A stretch of DNA of 64,000 nucleotides from Aeromonas jandaei (GCF_037890695.1 NZ_CP149571.1:4184001-4248000), one strand, 5' to 3'. Positions 8,333 to 20,718 are shown, numbered from the stretch's first letter. The notes: generated by a model from the letters alone, not told the origin. A program made the numbers and translations.

Positions 8333-9589
8333 ATGTCGTCTATCGTAGTCGTAGGTGCCAACTGGGGTGATGAAGGCAAAGGCCGCATCGTGGATTATCT
8401 GGCAGGCCAAGCTGGCGCCAGCATTCGCTTCCAGGGCGGCAACAACGCCGGCCATACCGTCGTCAACGACCTTGGCACCTTCAAGCTGCACCAGGTTCCG
8501 AGCGGTGTCTTCAACCCGAACTGCCTGGTCGTGCTGGGCCCGGGCATGGTGATCAGCCCCGAGAAGCTCACCGTCGAACTCGACGAAGTGAAAGCCTCCG
8601 GTGTCGTTCCCAAGCTGGCCATCTCTGACCGCGCTACCCTCTGCCTGCCGCTGCACGCCATGGAAGATACCCTGGAAGAGCAGCGTCTGGGTGACGGTGC
8701 CTACGGTTCCACCCGTCAGGGCATTGCGCCGGCCTACGGCGATCGCGTCATGAAGAAAGCGATCCTGGTTGGCTGGCTGAAGCAGCCGGAAGTACTGGTC
8801 GAGCGCATTCAATTCTTCCTCGACTGGAAACTGCCGCAACTTAAAGCTCTCTACCCGACCTTCGAATTCAACCAGACCGCCCAGGAGATGGCTGACTGGC
8901 TGCTGGAAGTGTCCGCTCCCTGGATCGACTCCGTCTGCAACGTCAGCATGCCGCTCAAAGAGCTGCAGGCCGAAGGCAAGACCCTGCTGTTCGAAGCTCA
9001 GCTGGGCGCCGGCCGTGACCTGATCTACGGCGAATACCCCTGGGTAACCTCCTCCCACGTATCCGGTGCCTACGCCGGCATCGGTGGCGGTCTGCCGGGC
9101 CTGCGTCCCGAGCGCGTCATCGCTGTTGCCAAGGCATTCAGCACCTCCGTCGGTACCGGCACCCTGCTGACCGCCATGGAGAACCAGGACGAATTCCGCA
9201 AGATCGCCAACGAATTCGGCGCAACCACCGGTCGTCCCCGTGACGTAGGCTACTTCGATGCCGTTGCCACCAAGAACGGTGTCGAGCTGCAGGCTGCGAC
9301 CGAAGTCGCCCTGACCAAGCTGGACTGCCTGACCGGTCTGCCGGATCTGAAGATCTGCGTGGCCTACGAAGGTGCCCACACCGAAAACCCGATTTGGCCG
9401 CAAACCGCTGCCCTGAAGCCGGTTTACGAGCAGATGGAAAGCTGGAGCGAAGACATCACCGGCTGCCGCACCTTCGAAGAGCTGCCCAAAGCTGCCCAGC
9501 AGTACGTACTGCGTATCGAAGAGCTGCTGGGCGTACCGGTTCCGATGGTCTCCGTCGGCCCGGGCCGTGACGAGATGATCCTGCGTTAA
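8333..9589 (+). CDS. purA: Adenylosuccinate synthetase, divergent PurA-type paralogue
   Basis: A 418-residue enzyme of the adenylosuccinate synthetase family, which makes adenylosuccinate from IMP, aspartate and GTP in AMP synthesis. Seen are the GTP loop WGDEGKGRIVD with catalytic Asp13, the QGGNNAGHT segment with the catalytic His, TTGRPRDVG (the Arg residues that contact aspartate/IMP), TKLD, and the C-terminal GPGRDEMILR. It is clearly not the usual gammaproteobacterial form: it is about 14 residues shorter than E. coli PurA, EGAQG is replaced by EAQLGAG, and the region after VTSS reads HVSGAYAGIGGG. Asp13 is retained, so it lacks the substitution typical of phage PurZ. The ribosome binding site AGGAG lies upstream of ATG 8333. 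A second, canonical purA may exist elsewhere in the genome. Confidence 0.85.
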   Translation: MSSIVVVGANWGDEGKGRIVDYLAGQAGASIRFQGGNNAGHTVVNDLGTFKLHQVPSGVFNPNCLVVLGPGMVISPEKLTVELDEVKASGVVPKLAISDRATLCLPLHAMEDTLEEQRLGDGAYGSTRQGIAPAYGDRVMKKAILVGWLKQPEVLVERIQFFLDWKLPQLKALYPTFEFNQTAQEMADWLLEVSAPWIDSVCNVSMPLKELQAEGKTLLFEAQLGAGRDLIYGEYPWVTSSHVSGAYAGIGGGLPGLRPERVIAVAKAFSTSVGTGTLLTAMENQDEFRKIANEFGATTGRPRDVGYFDAVATKNGVELQAATEVALTKLDCLTGLPDLKICVAYEGAHTENPIWPQTAALKPVYEQMESWSEDITGCRTFEELPKAAQQYVLRIEELLGVPVPMVSVGPGRDEMILR

Positions 9590-9616
9590 TCCGCGCGATC
9601 AGCTGCCAGCACTGTG

Positions 9617-9647
9617 AAAAACCGGCATCCATGATGCCGGTTTTTTT
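9617..9647 (+). terminator. Intrinsic terminator after purA
   Basis: A 12-bp stem (AAAAACCGGCAT/ATGCCGGTTTTT) with a 5-base loop ends in a run of seven T residues. Confidence 0.93.
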
Positions 9648-9790
9648 ATGGCTGCGATTTACTCTCTCGCCATAAAAACAACCAAAAGGCTCAATTAACT
9701 CACTAATCGACAGAACATTGAGCCGATCTGCAACAACATCCTGCACCACCCTCGCTAAAGTGAACCCGTTACCACACGAGGAGTCACACC

Positions 9791-10327
9791 ATGAGATTGA
9801 CCAAACGCCCCGTACTGCTCTCCCTGCTCTGCATGGCCACCCTGCCCGCTTCCGCCATGACCCTGAAGAGCAGCGATATCCACGAAGGCCAGCTGATGGA
9901 CAAAGCCTTCAGCTTCAACGGTTTTGGCTGCAGCGGCGACAACCGTTCACCCCAGCTGAGCTGGCAGGATCTACCGGCTGGCACCAAAAGCGTTGCCATC
10001 ACAGCCTATGACCCCGATGCCCCCACCGGCAGCGGCTGGTGGCATTGGCTGGTGGTGAACCTGCCTGCCACCCAGAGCGAGCTGGCCAGCAATGCCTCCG
10101 GCAAACTCCAACAGGGGCTGGAGCTGAGAACCGACTTCGGCAGCCAGGGCTACGGCGGCCCCTGCCCGCCCGCTGGCCACGGCATGCATCGCTATCAGTT
10201 CACCGCCTGGGCCCTGCCCCAGAATCTGGAGGTAAAAGCAGACACCCCGCCCGCCATGGTAGGCTACATGCTCAACAGCATGGCCCTTGGTAAGGCTACT
10301 CTGACCGCCACTTTCGTCACCCCCTAG
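9791..10327 (+). CDS. Secreted YbhB/YbcL-family PEBP (Raf kinase inhibitor-like) protein
   Basis: A 178-residue phosphatidylethanolamine-binding-protein fold. Residues 1-22 are a signal peptide ending in PASA, so it is exported, as in E. coli YbcL; YbhB itself is cytoplasmic. The family motifs are seen as YDPDAPTGSGWWHW and PPAGHGMHRYQFTAWAL. ATG 9791 has GAGGAG upstream. The stop is 10 bases before an AraC-type regulator gene, and the two are probably cotranscribed. The bacterial PEBP proteins have no firmly established general function; ligand binding is assumed from the fold. Confidence 0.88.
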   Translation: MRLTKRPVLLSLLCMATLPASAMTLKSSDIHEGQLMDKAFSFNGFGCSGDNRSPQLSWQDLPAGTKSVAITAYDPDAPTGSGWWHWLVVNLPATQSELASNASGKLQQGLELRTDFGSQGYGGPCPPAGHGMHRYQFTAWALPQNLEVKADTPPAMVGYMLNSMALGKATLTATFVTP

Positions 10328-10337
10328 GAGCAACCGG

Positions 10338-11138
10338 ATGAGCACGCCGCTGCTGCAACAGCACCACTATCTCGGGATCCGCCAGCAGCCGCTGCACCGC
10401 GTACTCATCTATGCGCCGACCATCATCTGGGTCAAACAGGGCAGGAAGCTGCTCTGGTGGCAGGAGCGACGTCTCTCGTTTGGCAAGGAGAGCTGGCTGC
10501 TGATCCCGGCGGGTCACCAGCTCACCTTCGTCAACCAGCCGGAGCAGGAGAAGTTTCGCTCCCATGTCCTTACCCTGCTGACGCCGCCACCCGCCGAGTG
10601 GCTGCCCGATACGCCCTCCGCAACTCAGGCGATGGCAGATCCCGCGATAAAGGTGACGACAAACCTCGCCTACTGCTTCGAGATGGTCTGCACCATGATA
10701 GAACGGGGGCTGAGTGAGGCGACCCAGATCGAGCTGCTGCGGGCCTTCTATGCGGAGTTGAGGGCTGCTGGCGCGCTTCATCTGCTCTTTCCCGCCAGCA
10801 CCATGACCCTCGGCGAGCGGCTGGCCCGTTACCTCGGCGTTGAGCCCGGAGCCGATCACACGCTGGAAACTGTTGCCCCTCACTTCTCGATGAGCCGAGC
10901 CTCGCTGGTTCGCAAACTGACAGCCGAAGGGCGCACCTTCCGTCACCTGCTGGCTCAGGTACGGATGAGCCATGCACTCACCCTGTTGCAACAATCACTC
11001 TCCCTGCAAGAGGTAGCCATCGCCTGCGGTTATGACTCCCTCAGCCGCTTTGCAGCCCGCTTCAAACAGGAGTTTGGCCTGACCCCATACCAATACCTGC
11101 AAACCTGCCCTGCCGTACGACTCGGTAACACAAAGTAA
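10338..11138 (+). CDS. AraC-family transcriptional regulator
   Basis: A 266-residue regulator. The N-terminal half (about 1-150) is a cupin-like sensing domain (APTIIWVKQGRKLLWW, LIPAGHQLTFVNQP), and residues 160-255 carry the two helix-turn-helix motifs of the AraC/XylS family (SMSRASLVRKLTAEGRTFRHLL and LQEVAIACGYDSLSRFAARFKQEFGLTPYQY). It follows the PEBP gene by 10 bases, suggesting one transcript, and lies upstream of the GH63 glycosidase gene on the same strand. The ligand and targets are unknown; the adjacent genes are reasonable candidates only by position. Confidence 0.87.
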   Translation: MSTPLLQQHHYLGIRQQPLHRVLIYAPTIIWVKQGRKLLWWQERRLSFGKESWLLIPAGHQLTFVNQPEQEKFRSHVLTLLTPPPAEWLPDTPSATQAMADPAIKVTTNLAYCFEMVCTMIERGLSEATQIELLRAFYAELRAAGALHLLFPASTMTLGERLARYLGVEPGADHTLETVAPHFSMSRASLVRKLTAEGRTFRHLLAQVRMSHALTLLQQSLSLQEVAIACGYDSLSRFAARFKQEFGLTPYQYLQTCPAVRLGNTK

Positions 11139-11315
11139 AACATTACTAAACAAGTCCATTGTGTAACCTGATGTAACCAGGTGATCATGCTCACATTGCC
11201 ACCTCTTCAGAATGTGATCTCGCGCCAACGCTCCCTTTTCCCTTGCCATACAATGGCTACCGAAAACCTTTTCACTAAAAACAAGCGTAAAAAACCTTCC
11301 TCTTAACCTACATAA

Positions 11316-13814
<2,499 letters not shown>

Positions 13815-13829
13815 AGCTGCGCATATGCA

Positions 13830-13855
13830 AAAGGCCTCCATAGGGAGGCCTTTCT
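13830..13855 (+). terminator. Intrinsic terminator after the GH63 gene
   Basis: A 10-bp stem (AAAGGCCTCC/GGAGGCCTTT) with loop ATAG is followed by CTT. The A-run on the opposite arm lets it act in both directions. Confidence 0.8.
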
Positions 13856-13899
13856 TATGCTTGGCTGACAGGCGGCATTGCTGGCCGCAAGAGTTTCTG

Positions 13900-14451
13900 T
13901 CAGTGAGTGGTAAGCGGCAGAGAGAGGCGTTTGGCCAGAGCCTGGAAGTTCTGGCTCACTTCGGCCCCGAACAGGGGGTCACCGATGGCACGGTTTTGCC
14001 AGTTTTGCTCCAGATGACGCCAGTCATCCTCGGTCAGAGAATCGCGCAGATGGGGGAAGATGATTCCCTCCTCGTAATTCATGTGCGCCTCCTGCAGCTC
14101 AACAAAACGCTCCAGCTTGGCGGTGAACTGGTCGAGCGGGATCACTGCATCCATCAGGATCATCTCCACCATCTCCTTGAGCTCGCCACCCGCCTCCAGC
14201 AGCTTGACGTGCTCCTCCTGCAACCGGTTGGCAACCTCCCCCTCTACCACCCGGTATTTCAGGTAGTAGTCATAGATAAGGTCTTCCTTGGGATGGTGGT
14301 ACTTGTCAGAAACCTCCCGCAGATAGTCGATGACGTCGCGCACCAGAAAATAGCTGATGGGCTGCTCGGCGTGAATGGCTGCCAGCTTCTGCTTGAGCAG
14401 CTCCAGCAGTCGGGCGATGTTGAGGTGATCCTTGTGCAGACTCGATAACAT
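13900..14451 (-). CDS. Hemerythrin HHE domain protein
   Basis: A 183-residue helical protein of the hemerythrin-like HHE family, which binds a diiron centre and is used for oxygen, NO or iron sensing and repair. Putative metal ligands are His in LHKDH (residues 5-9), His-His in YHHPKED (51-57), Glu/His in EEHVKLL and His/Glu in HMNYEE. An in-frame GTG lies two codons upstream, but ATG 14451 has AAGGAG at ideal spacing. The gene stands alone, convergent with the GH63 gene. Resemblance to YtfE-type proteins is limited to the domain; no cysteine-rich N terminus typical of YtfE is present. Confidence 0.85.
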   Translation of the reverse strand: MLSSLHKDHLNIARLLELLKQKLAAIHAEQPISYFLVRDVIDYLREVSDKYHHPKEDLIYDYYLKYRVVEGEVANRLQEEHVKLLEAGGELKEMVEMILMDAVIPLDQFTAKLERFVELQEAHMNYEEGIIFPHLRDSLTEDDWRHLEQNWQNRAIGDPLFGAEVSQNFQALAKRLSLPLTTH

Positions 14452-14523
14452 GGGCACTCCTTGGCGCTGAAATAAGATGTTATTTTCCTGAGTATACGGT
14501 CATTTGTCGCCCGAACTTTGCAC

Positions 14524-15201
14524 TCAATCAAGTGGGCGGCAGACAGATTGCCACTCAATGGGACTCTTGCCCTGCTGCTCCAGCAGCTGGTTGGTTTGCG
14601 AAAAATGGCCGCAACCGATGAAACCGCGATGAGCGGAGAGGGGGCTGGGATGGGGGGCCGTCAGCACATGATGGCGCTGCCGGTCGATAAAACGCCCCTT
14701 CTTCTGGGCATGGGAGCCCCACAACAGGAACACCACCCCGTTGCAGCTGGCATTGATCTGCTCGATAACCCTGTCGGTAAAGGTCTCCCACCCCAGATGG
14801 GCATGAGAGTGAGCCTGGCCGGCCTGCACCGTCAGCACGGTATTGAGCAACAATACCCCCTGCTTGGCCCAGGATTCGAGGAAACCGTGATTGGGTGTGA
14901 CGAAACCTGGCAGGTCTCGCTGCATCTCTTTATAGATGTTGACCAGAGAGGGGGGCGTGCGCACGCCGGGCAGAACGGAGAAGCAGAGACCATGCGCCTG
15001 GTTGGGGCCGTGGTAGGGATCCTGCCCCAGGATGACGACCTTGATCTGATCCAGCTCGGTCAGTTTGAAGGCATTGAACACATCGGCTGCAGGGGGATAG
15101 ATTACCTTGCCCGCTTCCCGCTCTGCCCTGACAGTCGCCAGCGTACTCTTGAAATAGTCCTGCTCTTTTTCAGAGCCAATCACATCACTCCAGGTCAGCA
15201 C
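14524..15201 (-). CDS. ung: Uracil-DNA glycosylase
   Basis: A 225-residue family 1 uracil-DNA glycosylase that removes uracil from DNA as the first step of base excision repair. The water-activating motif GQDPYHG (with its Asp) and the C-terminal [11 protein letters not shown] (with the catalytic His) are both intact, as is the uracil-pocket segment LLLNTVLTV. The length matches E. coli Ung (229 aa). It starts at ATG 15201. grcA lies just upstream beyond one gene, echoing the ung/grcA neighbourhood in E. coli. Confidence 0.97.
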   Translation of the reverse strand: MLTWSDVIGSEKEQDYFKSTLATVRAEREAGKVIYPPAADVFNAFKLTELDQIKVVILGQDPYHGPNQAHGLCFSVLPGVRTPPSLVNIYKEMQRDLPGFVTPNHGFLESWAKQGVLLLNTVLTVQAGQAHSHAHLGWETFTDRVIEQINASCNGVVFLLWGSHAQKKGRFIDRQRHHVLTAPHPSPLSAHRGFIGCGHFSQTNQLLEQQGKSPIEWQSVCRPLD

Positions 15202-15270
15202 CCCGAACTCCTCACTTGATACGGCGAAGGAGTCAGGATAGGGGGGCAGCCCGCAAGACGCAACCGTGAC

Positions 15271-16011
15271 TCACACTTTCCAGAGCCTGGCGAGCCGCCC
15301 GGAACGCTCCAGTTTGTGCAGACCCGCATTGAACAGCAGCATCAGACGACGCGCATCGGGATCCGCCTTGCGCATCAGCAGATAACCGGGTTGAGACCAG
15401 ATAGGATCGGGCGCGCTGGTCAACGCCAGCGCCCCGGGATGGCGGGATGGCATCTGCAGGAAGAGGGCCTTGGCCACCTGCTCATCCATCACCAGATAGC
15501 GAATACGCCCGGCGACGAGCTTCTCAAGGCTCTCCTGATCAGAATCAGACCACTCAAGAGCCAATTCGGATTGACGGGCGGCAAAACCATCTCCGTAAAA
15601 ATAGCCGCGGGTCACCCCCACCGGCTCGTGTTTGATCTCCCCGAGATTGACGACCGGCGAACCGGACAAGGTAAAAAGACGGGTCGTGAATTGGCCGAGC
15701 GATGCGGAGAGATAGAAGCTCTGTTCACGTTCGCGGGAACGAAACCAGGGCATGGTCACAACATAATCCCCGGCAAGAGTGAGCTTGTAGGCTTCAGCCC
15801 AGGGGTAAAAGTGAAAGCTGACATCAAGCCCCTCGGCGGCAAAGGCTTCGCGCACCACCTGACAGAGGAACCCCTGCTCGGGCAGAGACTCGCTGATATA
15901 GGGTGGCCACTCGCCCACGGCGATCCTGACTGTTTCGGCCCGCCCCATTCCAGCCACAACCAGGCAGCAGGCAACTATCAGCCAGCGCCATTTTTGCCAC
16001 CCACTCTTCAC
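15271..16011 (-). CDS. Periplasmic amino-acid-type (SBP_bac_3) solute-binding protein
   Basis: A 246-residue periplasmic protein of the family 3 solute-binding type. Residues 1-25 are a signal peptide (WLIVACCLVVAGMGRA), and the mature part opens with the usual TVRIAVGEWPPYISESLPEQG. The start is GTG 16011, supported by GAGGAG upstream. No ABC permease or ATPase gene is adjacent, so it is an orphan; proteins like this are common in Aeromonas, Vibrio and Shewanella and some act as sensors instead of transport subunits. The ligand is unknown. Confidence 0.82.
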   Translation of the reverse strand: MKSGWQKWRWLIVACCLVVAGMGRAETVRIAVGEWPPYISESLPEQGFLCQVVREAFAAEGLDVSFHFYPWAEAYKLTLAGDYVVTMPWFRSREREQSFYLSASLGQFTTRLFTLSGSPVVNLGEIKHEPVGVTRGYFYGDGFAARQSELALEWSDSDQESLEKLVAGRIRYLVMDEQVAKALFLQMPSRHPGALALTSAPDPIWSQPGYLLMRKADPDARRLMLLFNAGLHKLERSGRLARLWKV

Positions 16012-16224
16012 CCGCGACTCTCCTCTTTATTTTCCATCAAGTGTAGTTCTCTCGAGTCACCCTTCCCTGATACGCACCACAAACACCATAAGGTGTAGTT
16101 AAATTACTAGATTTAAAAGACAAAAGATGCATAATCTGGATATCTTACAAAATCAGAAAAATGACCTATTTTTGATTCAACTCAAGAATTTAATCCCATT
16201 GAAATGGTGATTTGTTGATTTTTA

Positions 16225-16238
16225 TTGATCTGGATCAA
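16225..16238 (+). promoter_or_regulatory. FNR box of the grcA promoter
   Basis: TTGAT-CTGG-ATCAA is a perfect match to the FNR consensus. Its centre (16231.5) is 41.5 bases upstream of a predicted start near 16273, with TATATA at 16262-16267 in the -10 position. That is class II FNR activator geometry and predicts anaerobic induction of grcA. Confidence 0.88.
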
Positions 16239-16242
16239 TTTT

Positions 16243-16254
16243 GGTAATATTACC
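16243..16254. repeat. 12-bp palindrome between FNR box and -10 element
   Basis: GGTAATATTACC is a perfect palindrome between the FNR box and the -10 hexamer. It could be a second operator overlapping the promoter, or simply the AT-rich spacer. No regulator is recognised for it. Confidence 0.45.
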
Positions 16255-16390
16255 ACCGTGGTATATATGACCCCAACAAAGTAAAGGTGTAAGGCAAGGG
16301 CCCTTTAAGTCGTCGATATCCTCGGTAGCTTAAATACATCAGGGTAATTTCCTTACAGTTGGATTCGCGTTCCCATTGAGGAGTCATACC

Positions 16391-16771
16391 ATGATCAAAG
16401 GCATTCAAATCACCCAGGCCGCCAACACCGCTCTGCTGAACTCTTTCTGGCTGCTGGACGAAGAGAAGCAACAGGCTCGCTGCATCTGTGTCAAAGGCGA
16501 TGCCTTTGCTGCCGATCAGGAAGTTCAACTGGCTGATCTGGGTCAGTTCGAATACCGCGAGCTGCCTGTTCAAGCTGAACCTGCCGTTGAAGGTGGCCAG
16601 CACCTGAACGTCAACGTACTGCGTCGCGAAACTCTGGAAGATGCCATCGCCAACCCGGAGAAGTACCCGCAGCTGACCATCCGCGTTTCCGGCTATGCAG
16701 TGCGCTTCAACGCCCTGACCCCGGAACAGCAGCGTGACGTTGTTACCCGTACCTTCACCCAGAGCCTGTAA
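16391..16771 (+). CDS. grcA: Autonomous glycyl radical cofactor GrcA (YfiD)
   Basis: A 126-residue spare C-terminal domain of pyruvate formate-lyase. It restores activity to PFL whose glycyl radical site has been cleaved by oxygen. The radical-bearing segment is seen near the C terminus as [14 protein letters not shown] (Gly at about residue 101). ATG 16391 is preceded by GAGGAG; an in-frame TTG at 16376 has no such support. A strong FNR-dependent promoter lies ~118 bases upstream, giving a long leader, and a bidirectional terminator follows. The codon choice is strongly biased toward preferred codons, consistent with high expression. Confidence 0.97.
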   Translation: MIKGIQITQAANTALLNSFWLLDEEKQQARCICVKGDAFAADQEVQLADLGQFEYRELPVQAEPAVEGGQHLNVNVLRRETLEDAIANPEKYPQLTIRVSGYAVRFNALTPEQQRDVVTRTFTQSL

Positions 16772-16813
16772 TTCCCGCTCTGTCATGAAGTGATGGCATC
16801 CATGGATGTCACT

Positions 16814-16840
16814 AAAAAACGGCCCGAGGGCCGTTTTTTT
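16814..16840. terminator. Bidirectional terminator between grcA and dctA
   Basis: The stem ACGGCC/GGCCGT is flanked by A6 on the left and T7 on the right, between two convergent genes, and serves both. Confidence 0.92.
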
Positions 16841-16870
16841 ATTGCGTTGCGTTCAGCCTGACAGGCTCCG

Positions 16871-18151
16871 TTACACCTTTTCGGTTTCCAGAACCCCGCC
16901 CTTGCGGCCCAGCACGCCCTCCATTTTCTTCACATCCAGCTGCTTGCAATATTTTGCCACCACCACGGTTGCAACCCCGTTGCCAATCAGGTTGGTCAGC
17001 GCCCGCGCTTCCGACATGAAGCGGTCGATCCCCAGGATCAGCGCCAGACCGGCCAGCGGCAGGTGGCCAACCGCGGAGATGGTCGCCGCCAGCACAATGA
17101 AGCCACTCCCGGTGACCCCAGCCGCCCCTTTCGAGGAGATAAGCAGCACCACCAGCAGCGTGATCTGATGGAACAGATCGAGCGGGGTATTCGTCGCCTG
17201 AGCGATGAAGATGGCAGCCATGGTCAGATAGATGGAGGTACCATCCAGGTTGAAGGAGTAACCGGTCGGAATGACCAGCCCTACTACCGATTTCTGGCAA
17301 CCCAGCTTCTCCATCTTGTCCAGCATGCGCGGCAGAGCAGACTCGGAGGAAGAGGTTCCCAGCACGATCAGCAGCTCCTCGCGGATGTAAGAGATGAAGC
17401 GCAGGATGCTAAAACCGGAAGCTCTGGCGATGCTGCCCAGCACGATAAAGATGAAGAAGAGACAGGTGATATAGAAGCAGGCGATAAGCTGGCCCAGCTG
17501 CACCAGAGAACCCACCCCGTATTTGCCGATGGTAAACGCCATGGCACCGAATGCTCCTACCGGCGCCAGCTTCATAATCATGTTGATGATGCCGAAGATG
17601 ACGGTGGAGAAGCTCTCGATGACCCCGAAAATAATTTTCCCCTTCTCACCGATATGGTGCAGGGAGAAGCCAAACAGCACGGCAAAGAGCAGAACCTGCA
17701 GAATGTTGCCGCTGGCAAAAGCACCGATCACGCTACCCGGAATGATGTCGAGCAGGAATGGAATGATCCCCTGTGACTTGGCCTGCTCGGCATAGACGGC
17801 GATGGCGCTGGCATCCAGTGCGGCAGGATCAACGTTCATGCCAGCCCCCGGCTGCAGCAGGTTCACCACACACAACCCGATGATCAGGGCGATGGTGCTG
17901 ACCACCTCGAAATAGACGAGAGCGATGGCACCAGTCTTGCCAACGGCCTTCATGCTCTCCATACCGGCAATCCCTGTTACCACGGTACAGAAGATGACGG
18001 GGGCGATAATCATCTTGATCAGTTTGACGAAACCATCGCCAAGGGGTTTCATGTCAGCCCCCAATTGGGGATAGAGGTGGCCAAGACATACCCCGAGGGT
18101 TATGGCGAGCAGTACCTGAAAATAGAGGCTGCCCATAATCTTTTTACTCAT
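16871..18151 (-). CDS. dctA: C4-dicarboxylate:cation symporter DctA
   Basis: A 426-residue dicarboxylate/amino acid:cation symporter (DAACS family) of the same length as E. coli DctA (428 aa). It imports succinate, fumarate and malate under aerobic conditions. Seen are the serine-rich re-entrant hairpin [14 protein letters not shown], the [13 protein letters not shown] segment of helix 7, the [13 protein letters not shown] hairpin, and the [18 protein letters not shown] segment of helix 8 with its Asp and Asn. It starts at ATG 18151. Orthologous sequences from glutamate carriers (GltP) differ at the C-terminal half, so DctA is preferred. Confidence 0.9.
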   Translation of the reverse strand: MSKKIMGSLYFQVLLAITLGVCLGHLYPQLGADMKPLGDGFVKLIKMIIAPVIFCTVVTGIAGMESMKAVGKTGAIALVYFEVVSTIALIIGLCVVNLLQPGAGMNVDPAALDASAIAVYAEQAKSQGIIPFLLDIIPGSVIGAFASGNILQVLLFAVLFGFSLHHIGEKGKIIFGVIESFSTVIFGIINMIMKLAPVGAFGAMAFTIGKYGVGSLVQLGQLIACFYITCLFFIFIVLGSIARASGFSILRFISYIREELLIVLGTSSSESALPRMLDKMEKLGCQKSVVGLVIPTGYSFNLDGTSIYLTMAAIFIAQATNTPLDLFHQITLLVVLLISSKGAAGVTGSGFIVLAATISAVGHLPLAGLALILGIDRFMSEARALTNLIGNGVATVVVAKYCKQLDVKKMEGVLGRKGGVLETEKV

Positions 18152-18445
18152 GCTGCTTCATCCCTTCCGTTGTCGGTGTGTTGTTCTGTTTTATTGGTAT
18201 GCAGCCCCGATGCATCAGACAAAAGCAACCCGCAGGAGACGTAACGAATCCTGGATCGGCTGATGCCGTGCTCTGGTAACTGTAGCGCCATCATCTCATG
18301 TTAAAAAATGGAGTTAAGCGACACCGATCACGCAACATTAGTAACCATTTATAAATATTTATTCACTGATTATTAATTGATGGGGGGTACGCAATGAGGG
18401 GGAAACTGTCTGACAGGAGGGAAAAACAGAGGGGATTGAACCAAT
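18152..18445. other. Gene-free region upstream of dctA
   Basis: No coding sequence is supported here. It holds the dctA promoter region, including an A+T-rich stretch (18300-18385). No CRP or response-regulator site clear enough to name was found. Confidence 0.6.
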
Positions 18446-18473
18446 GACAAGGCCCCGCATGCGGGGCCTTGTC
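18446..18473. repeat. 28-bp perfect palindrome downstream of kdsA
   Basis: Two 13-base arms starting GACAAGGCCCCGC form an almost loop-less hairpin 27 bases past the kdsA stop codon. There is no T-run on the minus strand after it, so it may protect the 3' end of the mRNA or terminate only weakly. Confidence 0.7.
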
Positions 18474-18499
18474 AGTCTTAACCAGCGTTATGGAGCCAA

Positions 18500-19354
<855 letters not shown>

Positions 19355-19458
19355 CTAAGACATCCTTAATTATGGGTCTTGGGGCCTGAAGCCAAGTTAG
19401 TCCGTTGCGACCGGGCGCAGCGGCCTGGATATTCTTCTGTTGCAGTACCAAGCCATCC
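19355..19458 (-). repeat. Degenerate duplication of the kdsA start region
   Basis: The 14-base string at 19337-19350 (codons 2-6 of kdsA) recurs at 19428-19441, and the ribosome-binding-site string CATCCTTAAT at 19361-19370 recurs at 19454-19463 in the same arrangement. The spacer therefore looks like a relic of a second kdsA start directly after the sirB1 stop codon. Confidence 0.65.
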
Positions 19459-20268
19459 TTAATGGAGGGGCTTGGGGGTCAAATCCAGCGCAGCCAGCTG
19501 CACTTTCAGCACGTCGGCTACCGGATCGTCCGGGCATTGTTCAATAAAGTATTCAAAGTCGTCGGCAGCCTGACGGGGACAATCGAGCTGCTCGTAGATA
19601 AAGCCGCGATCCCGCGTCTCCAGCGGATCGCCCGGCTTCATCCGCAGCAACAACTCGCTGCAGCGCAGCGCCTCGGACATGCGGTCTTCCCGCAGCAGGG
19701 CGCCCTTGCTGACATTGAGCAGCCGCTCGATGATCTCCCACTGGCCAGAGGGCTGCAGGTAGTCCGGGGTCAGGGTCGCCAGATCGCCGAGCGCACCGCG
19801 CAGCAGCAGTTCAATTCGGGCCATGCTCAGCTCATCGCCGGTGAAGGGATCGACATAAACCTCCCCCTCGCCGCCGGCAAAGCTCACCAGGAAGTGACCC
19901 GGGAAGCAGATCCCCTCTACATCGAGCCCGAGCTTGCGCCCCAGCTGGATGATGAGGATGCCGAGACTGACCGGGATCCCCTTGCGCTGCAGCAACACCT
20001 GATTGATGTCGCAATTGTCAGCCGAGAAGTAATCCTGCCAGTCGCCGTAAAACCCGAGGCTCTGATAGAAACCGCGCAGCAGTTGCTGGCGCACCTCGTC
20101 GCAGGTGCCCTCTTCGATCTGCTCATCCAGCCACTCGTCCAGCAGCTGCAGCTCGCGGATCCCCTGCTCGGCCGAACCATAGATTTCGTCGCTGACCGCC
20201 AGGGCCAGCTCGGTCAGCTCATGGGCTTCAAAATCGGTCCATTCGTCTATACGTAACATGCTCTTCAT
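19459..20268 (-). CDS. sirB1: SirB1 family transglutaminase-like/TPR protein
   Basis: A 269-residue protein of the SirB1 family (E. coli YchA). The N-terminal two thirds form a transglutaminase-like domain (NQVLLQRKGIPVSLGILIIQLGRKLG, then FPGHFLVSF) and the C-terminal third is TPR-like (SEALRCSELLLRMKPGDPLETRDRGFIYEQLDCPRQAADDFEYFIEQCPDDP). No biochemical activity is established for the family. The gene starts three bases after the end of sirB2 and is followed by kdsA, the standard order. Confidence 0.9.
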   Translation of the reverse strand: MKSMLRIDEWTDFEAHELTELALAVSDEIYGSAEQGIRELQLLDEWLDEQIEEGTCDEVRQQLLRGFYQSLGFYGDWQDYFSADNCDINQVLLQRKGIPVSLGILIIQLGRKLGLDVEGICFPGHFLVSFAGGEGEVYVDPFTGDELSMARIELLLRGALGDLATLTPDYLQPSGQWEIIERLLNVSKGALLREDRMSEALRCSELLLRMKPGDPLETRDRGFIYEQLDCPRQAADDFEYFIEQCPDDPVADVLKVQLAALDLTPKPLH

Positions 20269-20271
20269 GCC

Positions 20272-20661
20272 TTAACCGAACAAACTCGCCTGTTTGAGCA
20301 CTGCCAACTTGGCAATAAAGTAGATCCAGCCGAGCGCCCCCAGAAAGGAGCACCAGCGCACCAGATTGCTTTTGGCCAGCCGCAGCGCCATCGCCGCCAG
20401 AAAGACCAATACAAGGATCCCCGTCAGCTTCTCGCTGAGCCAGGGAATGCCGTTATTGAGCGGGTTGAGGCCCAGCACCACGCAAAGCAGTATGCCGGAG
20501 AGCACCACCAGTCCGTTGAGCAGACCGCTGGTTTTCAGCACGGGTGCGCTGAACGCCCGGCCAGAGCCGGCCTGAACCCAGTAAAAACGCAGCATAAACA
20601 TCAGCACGGCCCCGCCAATCAGGGTGAGATGCAGATGCTTGAGCACAAGATAACTATTCAA
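20272..20661 (-). CDS. sirB2: SirB2 family membrane protein
   Basis: A 129-residue integral membrane protein with four predicted helices, of the SirB2 family (E. coli YchQ). No ATG is available; TTG at 20661 is chosen because GAGG lies seven bases upstream, while the alternative TTG at 20667 would be too close to it. The function is not known; the name comes from an old report linking the locus to Salmonella invasion regulation. It lies between prmC and sirB1 in a conserved operon. Confidence 0.82.
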   Translation of the reverse strand: MNSYLVLKHLHLTLIGGAVLMFMLRFYWVQAGSGRAFSAPVLKTSGLLNGLVVLSGILLCVVLGLNPLNNGIPWLSEKLTGILVLVFLAAMALRLAKSNLVRWCSFLGALGWIYFIAKLAVLKQASLFG

Positions 20662-20718
20662 TATCAATCCTCGATGCAGAGGCCGCGCCCCTGCCCGTCA
20701 AACCGGTAGTTAAGAGAT

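Noticed and set aside
8333..9589. PurZ-type (diaminopurine pathway) identity for the divergent PurA
   Set aside because: The catalytic Asp of WGDEGKG is present, while PurZ enzymes replace it; no other Z-genome genes are nearby.
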